A DNA stretch of 64,000 nt from Deinococcus cellulosilyticus NBRC 106333 = KACC 11606 (GCF_007990775.1 NZ_BJXB01000024.1:24522-88521), one strand, 5' to 3'; counted from the first letter of the stretch, positions 7,914-17,395 are shown. Notes: a model not told the origin generated them from the letters alone. Numbers and translations: made by a program.

Positions 7914-8260
7914 AAGTCAGCACATTTAACACAGAACATTATTTGTGGGGCAACAGCTGTGATGGCTGGAAGCTGCTCACCCAGCCTGGCCTCAGTGTGA
8001 TTCAGGAGAAAATGCCTGCGGGCACCAGCGAAGTGGCCCACTACCACGAGAAAGCCGAGCAGTTCTTCTTTGTGCTCTCTGGAAAACTCACCCTGCGGTT
8101 CCCGGATGGGGATGTGGAACTCAGCATTCATGAAGGGATGCACGTTGCAGCCCAGCGGCCTCACATTGCCATGAACCTGAGCAGTCTGGACGTGCATTTT
8201 CTGGTGATTTCCAGCCCAAGTACAGTCGGGGACCGGGTGGTGACCGCAGACATGGGTTAA
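7910..8260 (+). CDS. cupin domain protein
   Basis: A single small beta-barrel cupin of 116 residues. Cupin motif 1 is partly seen in AHYHEKAEQFFFVLSGKLTL (metal ligands His, His and Glu), and motif 2 in the following GMHVAAQRPH stretch with a His near its end. Members bind a metal and serve as dioxygenases, isomerases or sugar-binding units; the substrate cannot be inferred. Coupled by overlap to the membrane protein before it and immediately followed by a HAD hydrolase. Confidence 0.85.
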   Translation: MKVSTFNTEHYLWGNSCDGWKLLTQPGLSVIQEKMPAGTSEVAHYHEKAEQFFFVLSGKLTLRFPDGDVELSIHEGMHVAAQRPHIAMNLSSLDVHFLVISSPSTVGDRVVTADMG

Positions 8261-8270
8261 AGTGAACCCC

Positions 8271-8897
8271 ATGCAAGCTGCAATTGTCTTCGATCTCGAT
8301 GGCACCCTCATTGACTCCGCCCGTGACATCACTGTGGCTTTTCAGCAGGCCTGCAGCACAACTGGCCTGCTGGTTCCAGAAGATGAGCATGTGCAGGCCC
8401 TGATTGGTCGTCCCCTCCGCGAAATGTTCCACACCTTCCATCCGGAAGCAGACATGGACCGTCTGGTGGCTGCCTACCGGGCCTACTACGACGAGAATTG
8501 CACGGTTTACACCCAGTTTTTCCCCGGGGTGCTGGAGGTTCTGAGGACCCTGCGTGAACGGGGATATCCTCTTGCTGTGGCCACCACCAAGTTTCCCAGG
8601 GTGGCAAGGCTGGTCAGTGACAAACTGGGCCTCACCCCCCATCTGGACCATGTGCAGGGCACAGAAGGTTTTGCACACAAGCCTGAACCTGATGTGATTT
8701 TTGCAGCCCTGGAAGCCCTGGGTGGTGAGGGCCTGTGGATGGTGGGAGACACCACTGCAGATGTGCTGGCAGGCAAGGCTGCAGGCCTGAAAACCTACGC
8801 TGTGACCTGGGGGACCCACAACAGAGACATTCTGGAAACCGTGCATCCAGATGTCATCGCAGATTCACTGGAGAAACTTCTGGAACTGTGCCCCTGA
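8271..8897 (+). CDS. HAD family hydrolase (phosphoglycolate phosphatase-like)
   Basis: 208-residue haloacid dehalogenase-type phosphatase with a helical cap. Motif I is FDLDGTLID (nucleophile Asp in the first DxD), motif II the Thr in AVATTK, the motif III lysine lies in HKPEPDV, and motif IV is MVGDTTADV. The length and cap type fit phosphoglycolate phosphatase or other small-sugar phosphatases. ATG 8271 is preceded by TAAAGT at 7 bases (leaderless pattern); a GTG at 8262 in the same frame is the alternative start. Confidence 0.88.
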   Translation: MQAAIVFDLDGTLIDSARDITVAFQQACSTTGLLVPEDEHVQALIGRPLREMFHTFHPEADMDRLVAAYRAYYDENCTVYTQFFPGVLEVLRTLRERGYPLAVATTKFPRVARLVSDKLGLTPHLDHVQGTEGFAHKPEPDVIFAALEALGGEGLWMVGDTTADVLAGKAAGLKTYAVTWGTHNRDILETVHPDVIADSLEKLLELCP

Positions 8898-8934
8898 TCC
8901 CACGGTGTACTTCAACCTGCGTTATGATCCTCAT

Positions 8935-10095
8935 ATGCGTGAAACCTTTGATGCAGTGACCGTCGAGGATTGCAGAGAATTTACCGGTGGAAAATGGCAC
9001 CAGTACGGCGAGGAAGCCCTCGCCCTCTGGGTGGCAGACATGGACCTGCCCATTGCAACAGAAATTCAGCAGGCCATTCAGGAGCGCATCACCCGACACA
9101 TTGGCTACCCCAGACACGGGGGAGACCCTGAGTTTCTGGATGCCATTGTGAACCGCATGTCTGAACGGTTTGGATGGCAAATCGAGCGCAAGGACATCAT
9201 GCTGATTCCGGGTGTGGTTCGGGGTCTGTTCGCTGGTGTTCTGGCACTGTCCAGTCCTGGCGATGGGGTGGTCACGCAGGTTCCGGTGTACCCTCCTTTT
9301 CTGATGTCCATTGAGAACACCGACCGGGTTATCCAGGCCAACCCGATGGTCTTTAAAGAAGGCCGCTGGGAGCTGGATTTTGAACAGCTGGAAACGCTGG
9401 TCACCCCCCAGACGAAGATTTTCATGCTGTGCAATCCCCAGAATCCCACAGGTCGTGTTTTCACCCGAACTGAACTGGAGAAACTGGCAGAATTCATCAT
9501 CCGTCATGACCTCTATGTCATTTCGGATGAACTTCACGCGGACCTGATTTTTGAGGGAGAACACACTGTTTTTGCCAGCCTCAGTCCAGAAATGGAACGT
9601 CGCACCCTGACCCTTTACGGCCCTGGCAAGACCTTCAATCTGGCCGGACTGGGCATGGGTTACATCATCTCCAGAAATCCAGAGCTGCTGGCAAAAGTCC
9701 GCAAAGCCACGGTGGGCATGATTCCCGAACCCAATGTCCTCTCGATGGCTGGGACCCTGGCCGCTTACACCCGTGCAGGGGCCTGGGAGCGCGAAGTGGT
9801 GGCCTACCTGAAGGACAACCGGGACCACCTGAATGCACGCCTGAAAGCTGAGCTCCCTGAAGTGCAGACATCGGTTCCAGAAGGCACCTACCTGCAGTTT
9901 CTGGACTTCAACGTTTATCCCTTTGGTGCAGAGGCCCAGAAAGTGCTCCTGAAAGGTGGAGTGGCCCTCAATGAAGGCTCAGCTTTTGGGCAGGGATACA
10001 GAGGCTTTGTGCGACTGAATTTTGCCACCAGCAGACAGATTCTCGATCAGGCCATTGACCGGATTGTGGAAACGGTCCAGCAAAACAGAGCCTGA
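8935..10095 (+). CDS. PLP-dependent C-S lyase/aminotransferase (MalY/PatB type)
   Basis: A fold-type I PLP enzyme of 386 residues, usual length for MalY/PatB cystathionine beta-lyases, which split cystathionine or cysteine conjugates. Visible features: the N-terminal ADMDLPIA stretch, MLCNPQNPTGR, SDELHADL (Asp that contacts the pyridine N) and the PLP lysine in GPGKTFNLAGL. ATG 8935 is preferred because TATGAT lies 6 bases before it, and the residues before it in frame overlap the HAD gene. Role probably sulfur amino acid metabolism. Confidence 0.88.
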   Translation: MRETFDAVTVEDCREFTGGKWHQYGEEALALWVADMDLPIATEIQQAIQERITRHIGYPRHGGDPEFLDAIVNRMSERFGWQIERKDIMLIPGVVRGLFAGVLALSSPGDGVVTQVPVYPPFLMSIENTDRVIQANPMVFKEGRWELDFEQLETLVTPQTKIFMLCNPQNPTGRVFTRTELEKLAEFIIRHDLYVISDELHADLIFEGEHTVFASLSPEMERRTLTLYGPGKTFNLAGLGMGYIISRNPELLAKVRKATVGMIPEPNVLSMAGTLAAYTRAGAWEREVVAYLKDNRDHLNARLKAELPEVQTSVPEGTYLQFLDFNVYPFGAEAQKVLLKGGVALNEGSAFGQGYRGFVRLNFATSRQILDQAIDRIVETVQQNRA

Positions 10096-10110
10096 AGGAT
10101 TTGCCTGCCA

Positions 10111-10138
10111 CCTGCTTGCCTCTGGGCAGGCAGGTTTT
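10111..10138 (+). terminator. terminator after the C-S lyase gene
   Basis: CCTGCTTGCC and GGCAGGCAGG form a 10-bp stem with one G-T pair, followed by TTTT. It separates the lyase from dps. Confidence 0.75.
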
Positions 10139-10211
10139 GCTGCATGCAGTGTGCATTGCACCGCATTGACCCCTGAAGTTGGGATGTTAAGGTCATGGCG
10201 GAGGAACCCAT

Positions 10212-10697
10212 ATGGTGAAACGCATGTTCAACACCCGAATTGATCTGGATCAGGACACCCGTGCTGCAATCATTGAACGCCTCAACCAGTCCCTTGCAGA
10301 GCTGAGCGACCTGTATTCTCAGGTGAAACAGGCCCACTGGAACATCAAAGGACCGGATTTTATTGCCCTGCACAAGTTTTTCGATGAGCTGGCCTCAGAC
10401 CTGCTTCCCCTCATCGACGAGGTGGCAGAGCGCATCCCCACGCTTGGAGGTTATGCCCTCGGAACGGTGCGCATGGCCGCCTCACGCAGCAGCCTTGCAG
10501 AGTTCCCCACCCATGTCACAGATGCCCAGGGCATGGTAACGGCACTGGCAGAAGCCTATGCCCACACGGCCCGTTGCATGCGGGAAAGCATTGATTTTGC
10601 AGAGGGTCAGGGAGACAAGGCCACAGCGGACCTGTTCACGGAAGTGACCCGTGAGCTTGACACCCGCCTGTGGTTCATTGAAGCCCATCTACAATAA
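10212..10697 (+). CDS. dps: Dps family DNA-binding/ferroxidase protein
   Basis: 161-residue ferritin-like Dps, which stores iron in a 12-mer and protects DNA from oxidative damage. The ferroxidase ligands are in QVKQAHWNIKG (His) and in the following helix (His, Asp, Glu of IALHKFFDELASDLLPLIDE); a four-helix pattern continues to the end. The start has GGAGGA 6 bases upstream. The N-terminus is short, lacking the long metal-binding tail of D. radiodurans Dps-1. Its 3' end overlaps the convergent protease gene by 23 bp. In a Mn-accumulating, radiation-tolerant lineage it fits metal and oxidant management. Confidence 0.93.
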   Translation: MVKRMFNTRIDLDQDTRAAIIERLNQSLAELSDLYSQVKQAHWNIKGPDFIALHKFFDELASDLLPLIDEVAERIPTLGGYALGTVRMAASRSSLAEFPTHVTDAQGMVTALAEAYAHTARCMRESIDFAEGQGDKATADLFTEVTRELDTRLWFIEAHLQ

Positions 10698-11541
10698 GCG
10701 TTTCACCTGCTTTCAGCACCCTGGGCACTGTGAGGATTTCATGGTGCTCTTCTGCATTGTGATGCTGGGCCTGTACACCTGAGAAGGGGAGGGAATAGGG
10801 GTCTGCAGCATTGTAGTTGACCCTGTACCCCAGATCCTGGAGCGCCCCGATGGTCATTTTGCTGAGGGGCATGGGGTTGCTGGTGGAAAAGCCCGTCATC
10901 AGTTCACTCTTGAAGGTCTCCTCGTCCCAATGACCGCACTTGTTGCCTGCCCCGTACTGGTTTTCCACAGGAATCAGTCCCTGCTCTCCCAGCTGGTGGA
11001 ATTGCTGGTTGGCATGGGTGCCTGTGTATGTGATTCTGCTGGAGTCCAGGCATCCGGTCTGGTTGTCATATTTGAGGTACCTGTTCCAGATCGTCCCAAT
11101 GCCCAGCACATGGCCCATCTCATGCAGGATCACATTTTTCAGGGTGCCATCAATTTCTCTGGCCTGCAAATCATAGAGATCAAATTCAATCATGCCTGTG
11201 ATGGGCAGGTGATTTCCTTCACGAACCAGCAGTGGACCAGAACGCGACATCACCTTTCCAGGTCCATCGATCTGGGTGGCTGAGGCAGTGATCACGATGT
11301 CATCTACGGGAGTGGCTCCACCCACATCTGGCAATCCCTGGGTGATCACTTGCTCCCACCTGCGGGCTGCCTGCACAAAGAGGGATTTTTGCTGGTTGTT
11401 CAGTGACGCATTTTCTGGAAAAACAAGAGCGATGCTGAATTTGTCACCGGGGTGAGGGGTGCCTTGCTGGCTGGGGCCCAGGGGGGTGCAGCCCATCATC
11501 AGAACACCTGCTGACAGAACAGAGAAGGGATACAATTTCAA
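10675..11541 (-). CDS. secreted leishmanolysin-like zinc metalloprotease, likely lipoprotein
   Basis: The active site is LHEMGHVLGIG (HExxHxxG metzincin zinc motif); the third zinc His is probably in GHWDEETFK and the Met-turn in SELMTGF, an arrangement as in leishmanolysin (M8) type proteases. The N-terminus KLYPFSVLSAGVLMMGC looks like a lipoprotein signal with Cys after MMG. I place the start at TTG 11541 because GGAGGA lies 4-9 bases upstream and the signal peptide begins there; longer versions add a non-signal extension. 288 residues. The tail lies antisense over the end of dps. Confidence 0.8.
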   Translation of the reverse strand: MKLYPFSVLSAGVLMMGCTPLGPSQQGTPHPGDKFSIALVFPENASLNNQQKSLFVQAARRWEQVITQGLPDVGGATPVDDIVITASATQIDGPGKVMSRSGPLLVREGNHLPITGMIEFDLYDLQAREIDGTLKNVILHEMGHVLGIGTIWNRYLKYDNQTGCLDSSRITYTGTHANQQFHQLGEQGLIPVENQYGAGNKCGHWDEETFKSELMTGFSTSNPMPLSKMTIGALQDLGYRVNYNAADPYSLPFSGVQAQHHNAEEHHEILTVPRVLKAGETLIVDGLQ

Positions 11542-12129
11542 GCGGTCCTCCTGGTCAAAAATCAATGTCTGCCACCATTCATGTGAAAGTGGCCCAGTTA
11601 CTTGGTTTCGAGGCAAATCATAACATAAAGGATTGATGAATTTCCACATGAAACGCTGATGTGTTTAAGTCAAATTTTCTCATTACAATAATGATCACAA
11701 ATGTAACTGTTTTTGCAATTGTCCTCAAAATGAGAGAGGTGTGCTGAAATTTTGCTTTCCTGCAAGTGGGATTTGCTGGTCATGAATAAATTGAGGTGAG
11801 TTTCATGTGTTGTCTTAAGCATGAGAGCAGCATAACCTTATTATTGCTTACAGTTATACTGTAACTATTCTTACTATTTTGTGAAATATCAGGATGGGTT
11901 CAGTTATATTTCAAGCAGGCTTCAGTGTAAAAGACTTCCTGAAACGAACTTGAACACTACATTAAAACTGCTTAAACACCATGATAATAAGAATTGTAAA
12001 GAAGTGCGAAAATTACTACATTGCAAAATTGGAACTTGGTGAATTCTAATGTTCGAGCAAGAAGCGTAAGGAATAAGCCTGATTCAAGGGTTCCTGCTTC
12101 ACTCATGTCATGATTCCTTGGAGGACAAA
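11542..12129. promoter_or_regulatory. AT-rich divergent control region with 17-bp palindrome
   Basis: A 588-bp stretch without a convincing gene, much richer in A+T than its flanks, between the divergent protease and DUF11 lipoprotein genes. At 11848-11864 it holds a perfect inverted repeat, TTACAGTTATACTGTAA. TTACAG (11848-11853) and TTACTA are 17 bp apart, so the palindrome could cover the -35 of a rightward promoter leaving a leader of roughly 240 nt. It is not the D. radiodurans RDRM sequence. No terminator or RNA fold was recognised. Confidence 0.5.
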
Positions 12130-14754
12130 ATGTTAAAGACCCGTATTGGTATCTTAGCCCTGACTGGTATGCTGGCCCTCGCATCCTGTGGTTCCCAGAC
12201 CAGCAATGTGACCCAGCCACCTGTGAATGCCACCACTGTCTCCGTGGCCTTTGCCAACCCCAACGGCTACACCATTGTGGTCAAAGACAGCAGTGGCAAC
12301 ACCGTCACCAACCTGGCTCAGGTGGCCCCTGGAACCTACACGGTCACTTTCAGCAAGCCTGGATTCAAAACCCAGACCCGCACCTACACCTTTGTCGAAG
12401 GCCAGAACTACAACCTGGAAGTCCCCACCCTCGAAGCCATGACCGGAGCGTTCTACATCAATGGTCAGGGCCAGATGGTGGAAATCACCCAGGCCGACCT
12501 CAACAATGCCGGCAGCCGTTTTGTATTCGCTGCATGGCTGCGTGACCTGCCCGGCGTGGGAGTTGACCCCAGCAAAGCCGCCACCTTCGGCGATATTGGC
12601 ACTCCACGTTCTGCTGAACAGACCGAAACTGCACCCCTCAACACCCAGAACCTTGCAGCAGCATGGGTGGGTTACAGAGCCGCCGATGGCAAGGTCTACC
12701 CAGTGGTGGGTGCCTCCGTACGCTGGGACATCCTCGAACAGACCGGCAGTGTGCGCTTCAGTGCTGCAGATGATGGGGGCAACAGCGGTGGCGTGACTCC
12801 CCAGTACATCAGTGACAACGCCCTGTCTGCCGAGACCTTCACCAACCGGGCAGGCAACCCCAACAATGCCCGTTTCCCATCCAGCATCCGGTACCCTCTG
12901 TACAACATCACCGGAATCAACACCCCTGATACCGACGGGTTCACCTGGACTGCACTGAACCACGACCCCAAATACACCAGTGCCACTGCCCGTTTCCGTG
13001 CCATCGCTTATGTCAATGGCACAGAAATCACCAAGTACTTCCTCAACAAAACCTTTGCTCCCAGTGCCAAGCTCACCATCACCAAAGATCCTGCAGCGCA
13101 GGAAACCCTGGTCAACCAGCCCAAGACCTTCAGCATCACTGTCACCAACACCGGTCAGGGTACAGCCACCGGCATCAAACTGAACGACAAGCTGATGAGT
13201 GGCGCAGGTGCTGCATACAGCATCACCGCTCCCTCAGGCACCACAGCCAACACCACCGATGGTTTCGATGCAACCTTCGATCTGGCTCCTGGAGCCTCCC
13301 GTACCTTCACCTTCCCTGCACAGGCCAGTCAGACCGGGGTGTACTGTGACATGGCCACCATCACCGAATTCACCAATGGTGCCTTTGGCGTGGAGCGTCC
13401 CACCGATCTCAATGACAGTGCCTGCTTGACCGTCCGTGCCCCCAGACTCACCATCATCAAAGAGTTTGTGGATGCCCAGGGCAATGTGATCCCTGATCCC
13501 CAGACCGTGATGGCCAACACCGATGCCCGCCTGCGTGTCACCGTCAGCAACGGTGGGGACGCCACAGCAACCGGAGTGGTGGTCACCGACAGCCTGAACG
13601 GCGGAGCCAGTGCTGCCTACAGCGTCAGCCAGCTGCCCACCGGAACCACCGCCAACACCAGTGACGGTTTCGTTGCTCCTGCCTTCGATCTGGCTCCTGG
13701 CACCAACAAGACCTTCCTGTTCAACGTGCGTGCCTCTGAAGACGGCCGTTACTGTGACACCGCCAGCTTCACCAGCACCAACGCGGGCACCGGATCTGAC
13801 GAGGCCTGCCTGGTGGTCGCCACACCCAAACTCAACATCGTCAAGACCAACAGCCCCTCTGACAACCTGTTCCCTGGCCGCAGCTACACCTCCACCATCA
13901 CGGTCAGCAACACCGGGAATGCCACTGCCACCAACGTGGCCGTCAAGGACATCCTGGGTCAGCTGCAGGGCGGAACCACCTTCGTCAACTTTGGCAGCGG
14001 CTCTTATGTTCTCAACCCCGGCAACACCACCGGCACCATTGGTCGCAGCGGCAACGACATCACCACCGTGCCTGCCACTGTCAACATTCCCGCTGGCGGC
14101 AGCCTGACCATGACCCTCACCAGCACCATCCCCGCTGGCGCACCTGCAGGACAGTACTGTGACGTGGCCTCCTTCACCAGTGGCAACGCTGGAAACGGCC
14201 AGACCACCGCATGCGTGACCGTCCGTCCGATCCTGGCCGAGCAGCTCCAGATGGTTGACACTGTGGACCCCATCATCTCCGGTGCCACCAACGGAACCAT
14301 CTACGACGGCTCCTACCTGATCGAGCTGTCCTCCAACGAAACCGCCATCAACAACAAACTGAACTTCGCCTTCGGTGTGCTGAGCCCCTTCACCAACACT
14401 GGCGGTGTGTTCAACTTCAGCAACGTGGAACTGTACTACGATCCCACCCCCGTGCGTGATCCCCAGACCGGTACCGTCACCTCTGATTACACCAGTGCAA
14501 CTGCTGTCAAGCTGGTCAACGGAACCCAGTTCACCACCAACGCCAACACTGGCACCGGTCAGCTGACCGTCACCCTGACCCCCGGCTTCGAGATGAAGAG
14601 CGGTTCTGCCCTCTACAGCCGCGTCACCGCACTGGCTCCCGCCACCGTGGCTCCAGACAACTACTACAGCACGGTGCTGTGGACCAACACCGGCAGCAAG
14701 TCCGGACAGCTGTACCAGCAGTACAAAGCAGAATCCACCACCGTCATCAAGTAA
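12130..14754 (+). CDS. DUF11-repeat cell-surface lipoprotein
   Basis: An 874-residue exported protein. Lipobox LALASCGSQ places the lipidated Cys near residue 20. A PEGA-like beta domain follows (about residues 35-95, including VAPGTYTVTFSKPGFKT), then a unique region, then three DUF11 repeats of about 120 residues (for example NTGQGTATGIKLNDKL and NGGDATATGVVVTDSL), each ending in a YCDxA-type segment, then a C-terminal beta-rich part. DUF11 domains are Ig-like spacers common in surface proteins of Deinococcus. The start at ATG 12130 has GGAGGA just upstream; an in-frame TTG at 12118 lies in that site. Function is structural or adhesive by inference. Confidence 0.85.
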   Translation: MLKTRIGILALTGMLALASCGSQTSNVTQPPVNATTVSVAFANPNGYTIVVKDSSGNTVTNLAQVAPGTYTVTFSKPGFKTQTRTYTFVEGQNYNLEVPTLEAMTGAFYINGQGQMVEITQADLNNAGSRFVFAAWLRDLPGVGVDPSKAATFGDIGTPRSAEQTETAPLNTQNLAAAWVGYRAADGKVYPVVGASVRWDILEQTGSVRFSAADDGGNSGGVTPQYISDNALSAETFTNRAGNPNNARFPSSIRYPLYNITGINTPDTDGFTWTALNHDPKYTSATARFRAIAYVNGTEITKYFLNKTFAPSAKLTITKDPAAQETLVNQPKTFSITVTNTGQGTATGIKLNDKLMSGAGAAYSITAPSGTTANTTDGFDATFDLAPGASRTFTFPAQASQTGVYCDMATITEFTNGAFGVERPTDLNDSACLTVRAPRLTIIKEFVDAQGNVIPDPQTVMANTDARLRVTVSNGGDATATGVVVTDSLNGGASAAYSVSQLPTGTTANTSDGFVAPAFDLAPGTNKTFLFNVRASEDGRYCDTASFTSTNAGTGSDEACLVVATPKLNIVKTNSPSDNLFPGRSYTSTITVSNTGNATATNVAVKDILGQLQGGTTFVNFGSGSYVLNPGNTTGTIGRSGNDITTVPATVNIPAGGSLTMTLTSTIPAGAPAGQYCDVASFTSGNAGNGQTTACVTVRPILAEQLQMVDTVDPIISGATNGTIYDGSYLIELSSNETAINNKLNFAFGVLSPFTNTGGVFNFSNVELYYDPTPVRDPQTGTVTSDYTSATAVKLVNGTQFTTNANTGTGQLTVTLTPGFEMKSGSALYSRVTALAPATVAPDNYYSTVLWTNTGSKSGQLYQQYKAESTTVIK

Positions 14755-14771
14755 AATCCTTCAGGCCCATC

Positions 14772-14802
14772 CCCCTCTGGACATCCAGAGGGGTTTTTGC
14801 TT
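14772..14802 (+). terminator. terminator after the DUF11 lipoprotein gene
   Basis: CCCCTCTGG/CCAGAGGGG, a 9-bp stem with loop ACAT, followed by TTTTTGCTTTT. Confidence 0.93.
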
Positions 14803-14855
14803 TTCAAGAGGAGGATTTCATTTTCTGATGTGCTCTGAACCAGTAAAGTGATCCC

Positions 14856-15809
14856 ATGATTCGAGCGGTGTCCATGATCAGCAATGAACAGCCTGACTGG
14901 CAGAAAAATCCAGAAAGTGTCTGGGTGGATGTTTTGTCCCCCACCCCTGAAGAAATTGATGAATTGAAAAGGGTGTTTACCCTGAACCCTCTCGCCCTGG
15001 AGGATGCCCTCACTGAAGGACAGTGGAGCCGTTTTGAGTACTACCGTGAACATGCATTTCTGGTGTACCGGACGCTCAAAACCAATGGCAAATGCAACGA
15101 TGACACCGAGAGGGTGAGCCTGTTCTGGTATCCTGAAACAGACACCCTGGTCACCCTGCGCCTCAGGGAAGTGGGCTACCTCAATGAAGTCTGGCAGACC
15201 TTTGAACCTGTCACGCACGGCATTGAGGAACGGGTCATCTACAACCTGCTCTCCAGAGGGGCAGACAATTTCTTCGACTTCACCGACGCCCTCAAAGAAG
15301 AAACCGACACCCTTGAGGAGTCGATGTTTCAGCACCAGAATTCCCAGAACCTGATCAAGCAGGTGTTCCACTACAAGCACCTGATCATGACTGCCAGAAG
15401 GCTGGTCAGCAGTGCCCGTGAGAGTGTTGCTGCCTTCTCACGACACTCCAGCCTGATTGGGGAAGAAACCAACCGCAACACCACAGAAGAACTTGCGCTT
15501 TACCTGCGGGACATTGTGGATCTGCTGTCTCGCACCTACGAATCCCTCGATTCCTCCCGTGAAGTGCTGACCAGTGTCCTGGACGTGAACCTGACCGTTC
15601 AGAGCAACAAAATGAATGAGGTCATGAAGACCCTCACCACGGTGTCCACCATCTTCTTGCCCCTGACTTTCCTCGCAGGGGTGTGGGGGATGAATTTCGA
15701 GCACATGCCAGAACTCAAGTGGCCCCTGGGTTACGTGTTTGCCTGGCTGTCTTTTCTGGTGCTGGGTGTGGGCCTGGCCTGGTACTTCAGAAAAAGGGGC
15801 TGGTGGTGA
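14856..15809 (+). CDS. corA: CorA family divalent cation transporter
   Basis: Pentameric inner-membrane Mg2+ (Co2+) channel, 317 residues. The C-terminal two-helix part is intact with the pore motif GMNFEHMPE after helix 1 and a short basic tail after helix 2; the long N-terminal half is the cytosolic funnel with its coiled stalk helix. TAAAGT lies exactly 6 bases before the ATG and no ribosome binding site is seen, so a leaderless message is likely. Monocistronic: a terminator lies just before it and a convergent gene after it. Confidence 0.94.
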   Translation: MIRAVSMISNEQPDWQKNPESVWVDVLSPTPEEIDELKRVFTLNPLALEDALTEGQWSRFEYYREHAFLVYRTLKTNGKCNDDTERVSLFWYPETDTLVTLRLREVGYLNEVWQTFEPVTHGIEERVIYNLLSRGADNFFDFTDALKEETDTLEESMFQHQNSQNLIKQVFHYKHLIMTARRLVSSARESVAAFSRHSSLIGEETNRNTTEELALYLRDIVDLLSRTYESLDSSREVLTSVLDVNLTVQSNKMNEVMKTLTTVSTIFLPLTFLAGVWGMNFEHMPELKWPLGYVFAWLSFLVLGVGLAWYFRKRGWW

Positions 15810-15824
15810 GCCCGGCTCTGAACC

Positions 15825-16964
15825 TCAATCCTGACGCTGGAATTTCAACAGCAGGCCGTTCTTGTCATCTGTGAAGTAAAAGCCTCCATCTGGAGCAAAG
15901 GAGATGTCCACCGGAGCCCCCTGCTTCTGTCCGGGTTTGGTGTCCCAGTCCCACACCACATTCTGCAACTTGCCTGAGGGAATGCCTTTCCCATTGACCT
16001 GATACATCACAATGCGGTGCCCATTGGAACGGTAGCCATGCAGGCCCACCACCACAGTGTTCTGAAGCACAGGATAGGCATTTTCGGGAGCATATGCGAT
16101 CCCCAGAGGTGCACCATGCCCTGGAAGCAAAACAGCAGGCTTGATGCTGTTCTGGCACTTGAAACTGGGAAATTCAGGTGCATTCTGCTGGTTGTCGTAA
16201 CAGTAAGGCCATCCGTAGAACCCTCCCTTTTGCACGACATTCAGTTCATCGTGGGGAAGGTCTTCATCTGGCACTTTCAGGAGGCTGCCCAGCGCATCCC
16301 GACTGTTCTCAGCCTGCAGCAGGGTTCCTGATGGGTGCAGGGCCAGACCCATCGAATTTCTCAGGCCTTTTGCCAGGGTGAGTGATCCGGTCACTTTCCC
16401 CCCACCCTTCCAGTCCAGGGTGAACTGTTTCAGCAGGGAGCGGGTGCTGGTTTCACTGCAGGAGGCTTTGCCCTTCTGGTTCTCGCAATTGTCGGTCGAA
16501 GACCCATAATTGACCACCAGATTCTTCTGCGCATCAAAAACAAAGGACTTCAGTGGATGACGACCAGAATCGGGCAGGGAAGAGACCACCACAGTTCTGG
16601 CTGCAGGATTTTTAAGATCAAACCGGATGATTCTGCTGTCCTCGCCAACATATATCCGACCATCTGGACCCTGACGGATGCCGTGCGGGCGGTCCAGACC
16701 CTGCAGGTAACGTTTGATGGATTTCCCTGGAGTGACCTGTGCCACAGCTCCCAGATTGTTCCCCCAGCCTCCCATTTCCACCACCAGGACCGTGCTGTCT
16801 TTCAGGGCAAGGACCCCTCTGGGAAACTTGAGGTTCTTCTGGACAATGGCAACACAATACCCTTCTGGTGTTTTCACATTCAGGGCAACAAAATCTCCAC
16901 AGGATGCAGCAGATGCTGATCCCATCAAACCGACGGTCATCAGCCAGACAGTGACTGCCCTCAT
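15825..16964 (-). CDS. secreted sorbosone/glucose-dehydrogenase-like beta-propeller
   Basis: 379 residues beginning with a cleavable signal peptide (MRAVTVWLMTVGLMGSASAA). The rest is a six-bladed propeller of the PQQ sugar dehydrogenase (GSDH/L-sorbosone dehydrogenase) superfamily, with LDRPHGIRQGPDGRIYVGED, HPSGTLL and FYGWPYCYDNQ among the usual blade motifs. Such proteins oxidise aldoses in the periplasm when PQQ is available; whether PQQ is made here is not known. The start overlaps the aroQ stop by 4 bases, so the two are co-transcribed without an obvious link. Confidence 0.83.
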   Translation of the reverse strand: MRAVTVWLMTVGLMGSASAASCGDFVALNVKTPEGYCVAIVQKNLKFPRGVLALKDSTVLVVEMGGWGNNLGAVAQVTPGKSIKRYLQGLDRPHGIRQGPDGRIYVGEDSRIIRFDLKNPAARTVVVSSLPDSGRHPLKSFVFDAQKNLVVNYGSSTDNCENQKGKASCSETSTRSLLKQFTLDWKGGGKVTGSLTLAKGLRNSMGLALHPSGTLLQAENSRDALGSLLKVPDEDLPHDELNVVQKGGFYGWPYCYDNQQNAPEFPSFKCQNSIKPAVLLPGHGAPLGIAYAPENAYPVLQNTVVVGLHGYRSNGHRIVMYQVNGKGIPSGKLQNVVWDWDTKPGQKQGAPVDISFAPDGGFYFTDDKNGLLLKFQRQD

Positions 16965-17395
16965 GCCCGGGTGATCTCCATCAGGTAATCCATGGCCAGC
17001 CTGTAACCAAACACCCCCAGACCGCTGATCTTTCCCTTGCAGACTGCAGCTGTCACAGATTTGTGGCGGAATTCCTCGCGGGCATCCACATTGGAGATGT
17101 GCACCTCCACCACCGGGAGTTTCTGTCCAGCAATGGCATCCCGCAGAGCGTAAGAATAGTGGGTGAGGGCACCGGGATTGATGACAATGCCCGTGAAACC
17201 ATGGCTTTCTGCCTCATGAATCCACTCCAGCAACTGGCCCTCATAATTGCTCTGGCGGCAGGTGACGTTGGTGCCCAGTTCCGCTCCCCAACTTTCACAC
17301 ATGCCTTCGAGGTCACTCAGGGTGGTGGCTCCATACACGGTGGGTTCACGGGTGCCCAGCAGGTTCAAATTCGGTCCGTTCAAAACGAGAATCAT
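16961..17395 (-). CDS. aroQ: type II 3-dehydroquinate dehydratase
   Basis: Third step of the shikimate pathway: 3-dehydroquinate to 3-dehydroshikimate. 144 residues, normal for the dodecameric type II enzyme. Motifs: LNGPNLNLLGTREPTVYG (catalytic Tyr after the Arg-bearing loop), QSNYEGQLLEWIHEA, INPGALTHYSYALRDA and VEVHISNVDAREEFRHKS with the catalytic His. GGAGG precedes the ATG. A terminator separates it from aroB upstream, so it has its own promoter although it sits with the other aro genes. Confidence 0.95.
   Translation of the reverse strand: MILVLNGPNLNLLGTREPTVYGATTLSDLEGMCESWGAELGTNVTCRQSNYEGQLLEWIHEAESHGFTGIVINPGALTHYSYALRDAIAGQKLPVVEVHISNVDAREEFRHKSVTAAVCKGKISGLGVFGYRLAMDYLMEITRA

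Noticed and set aside
11848..11864. Radiation/desiccation response motif
   Set aside because: Same length and TTA/TAA ends, but the core does not match the known RDRM consensus.
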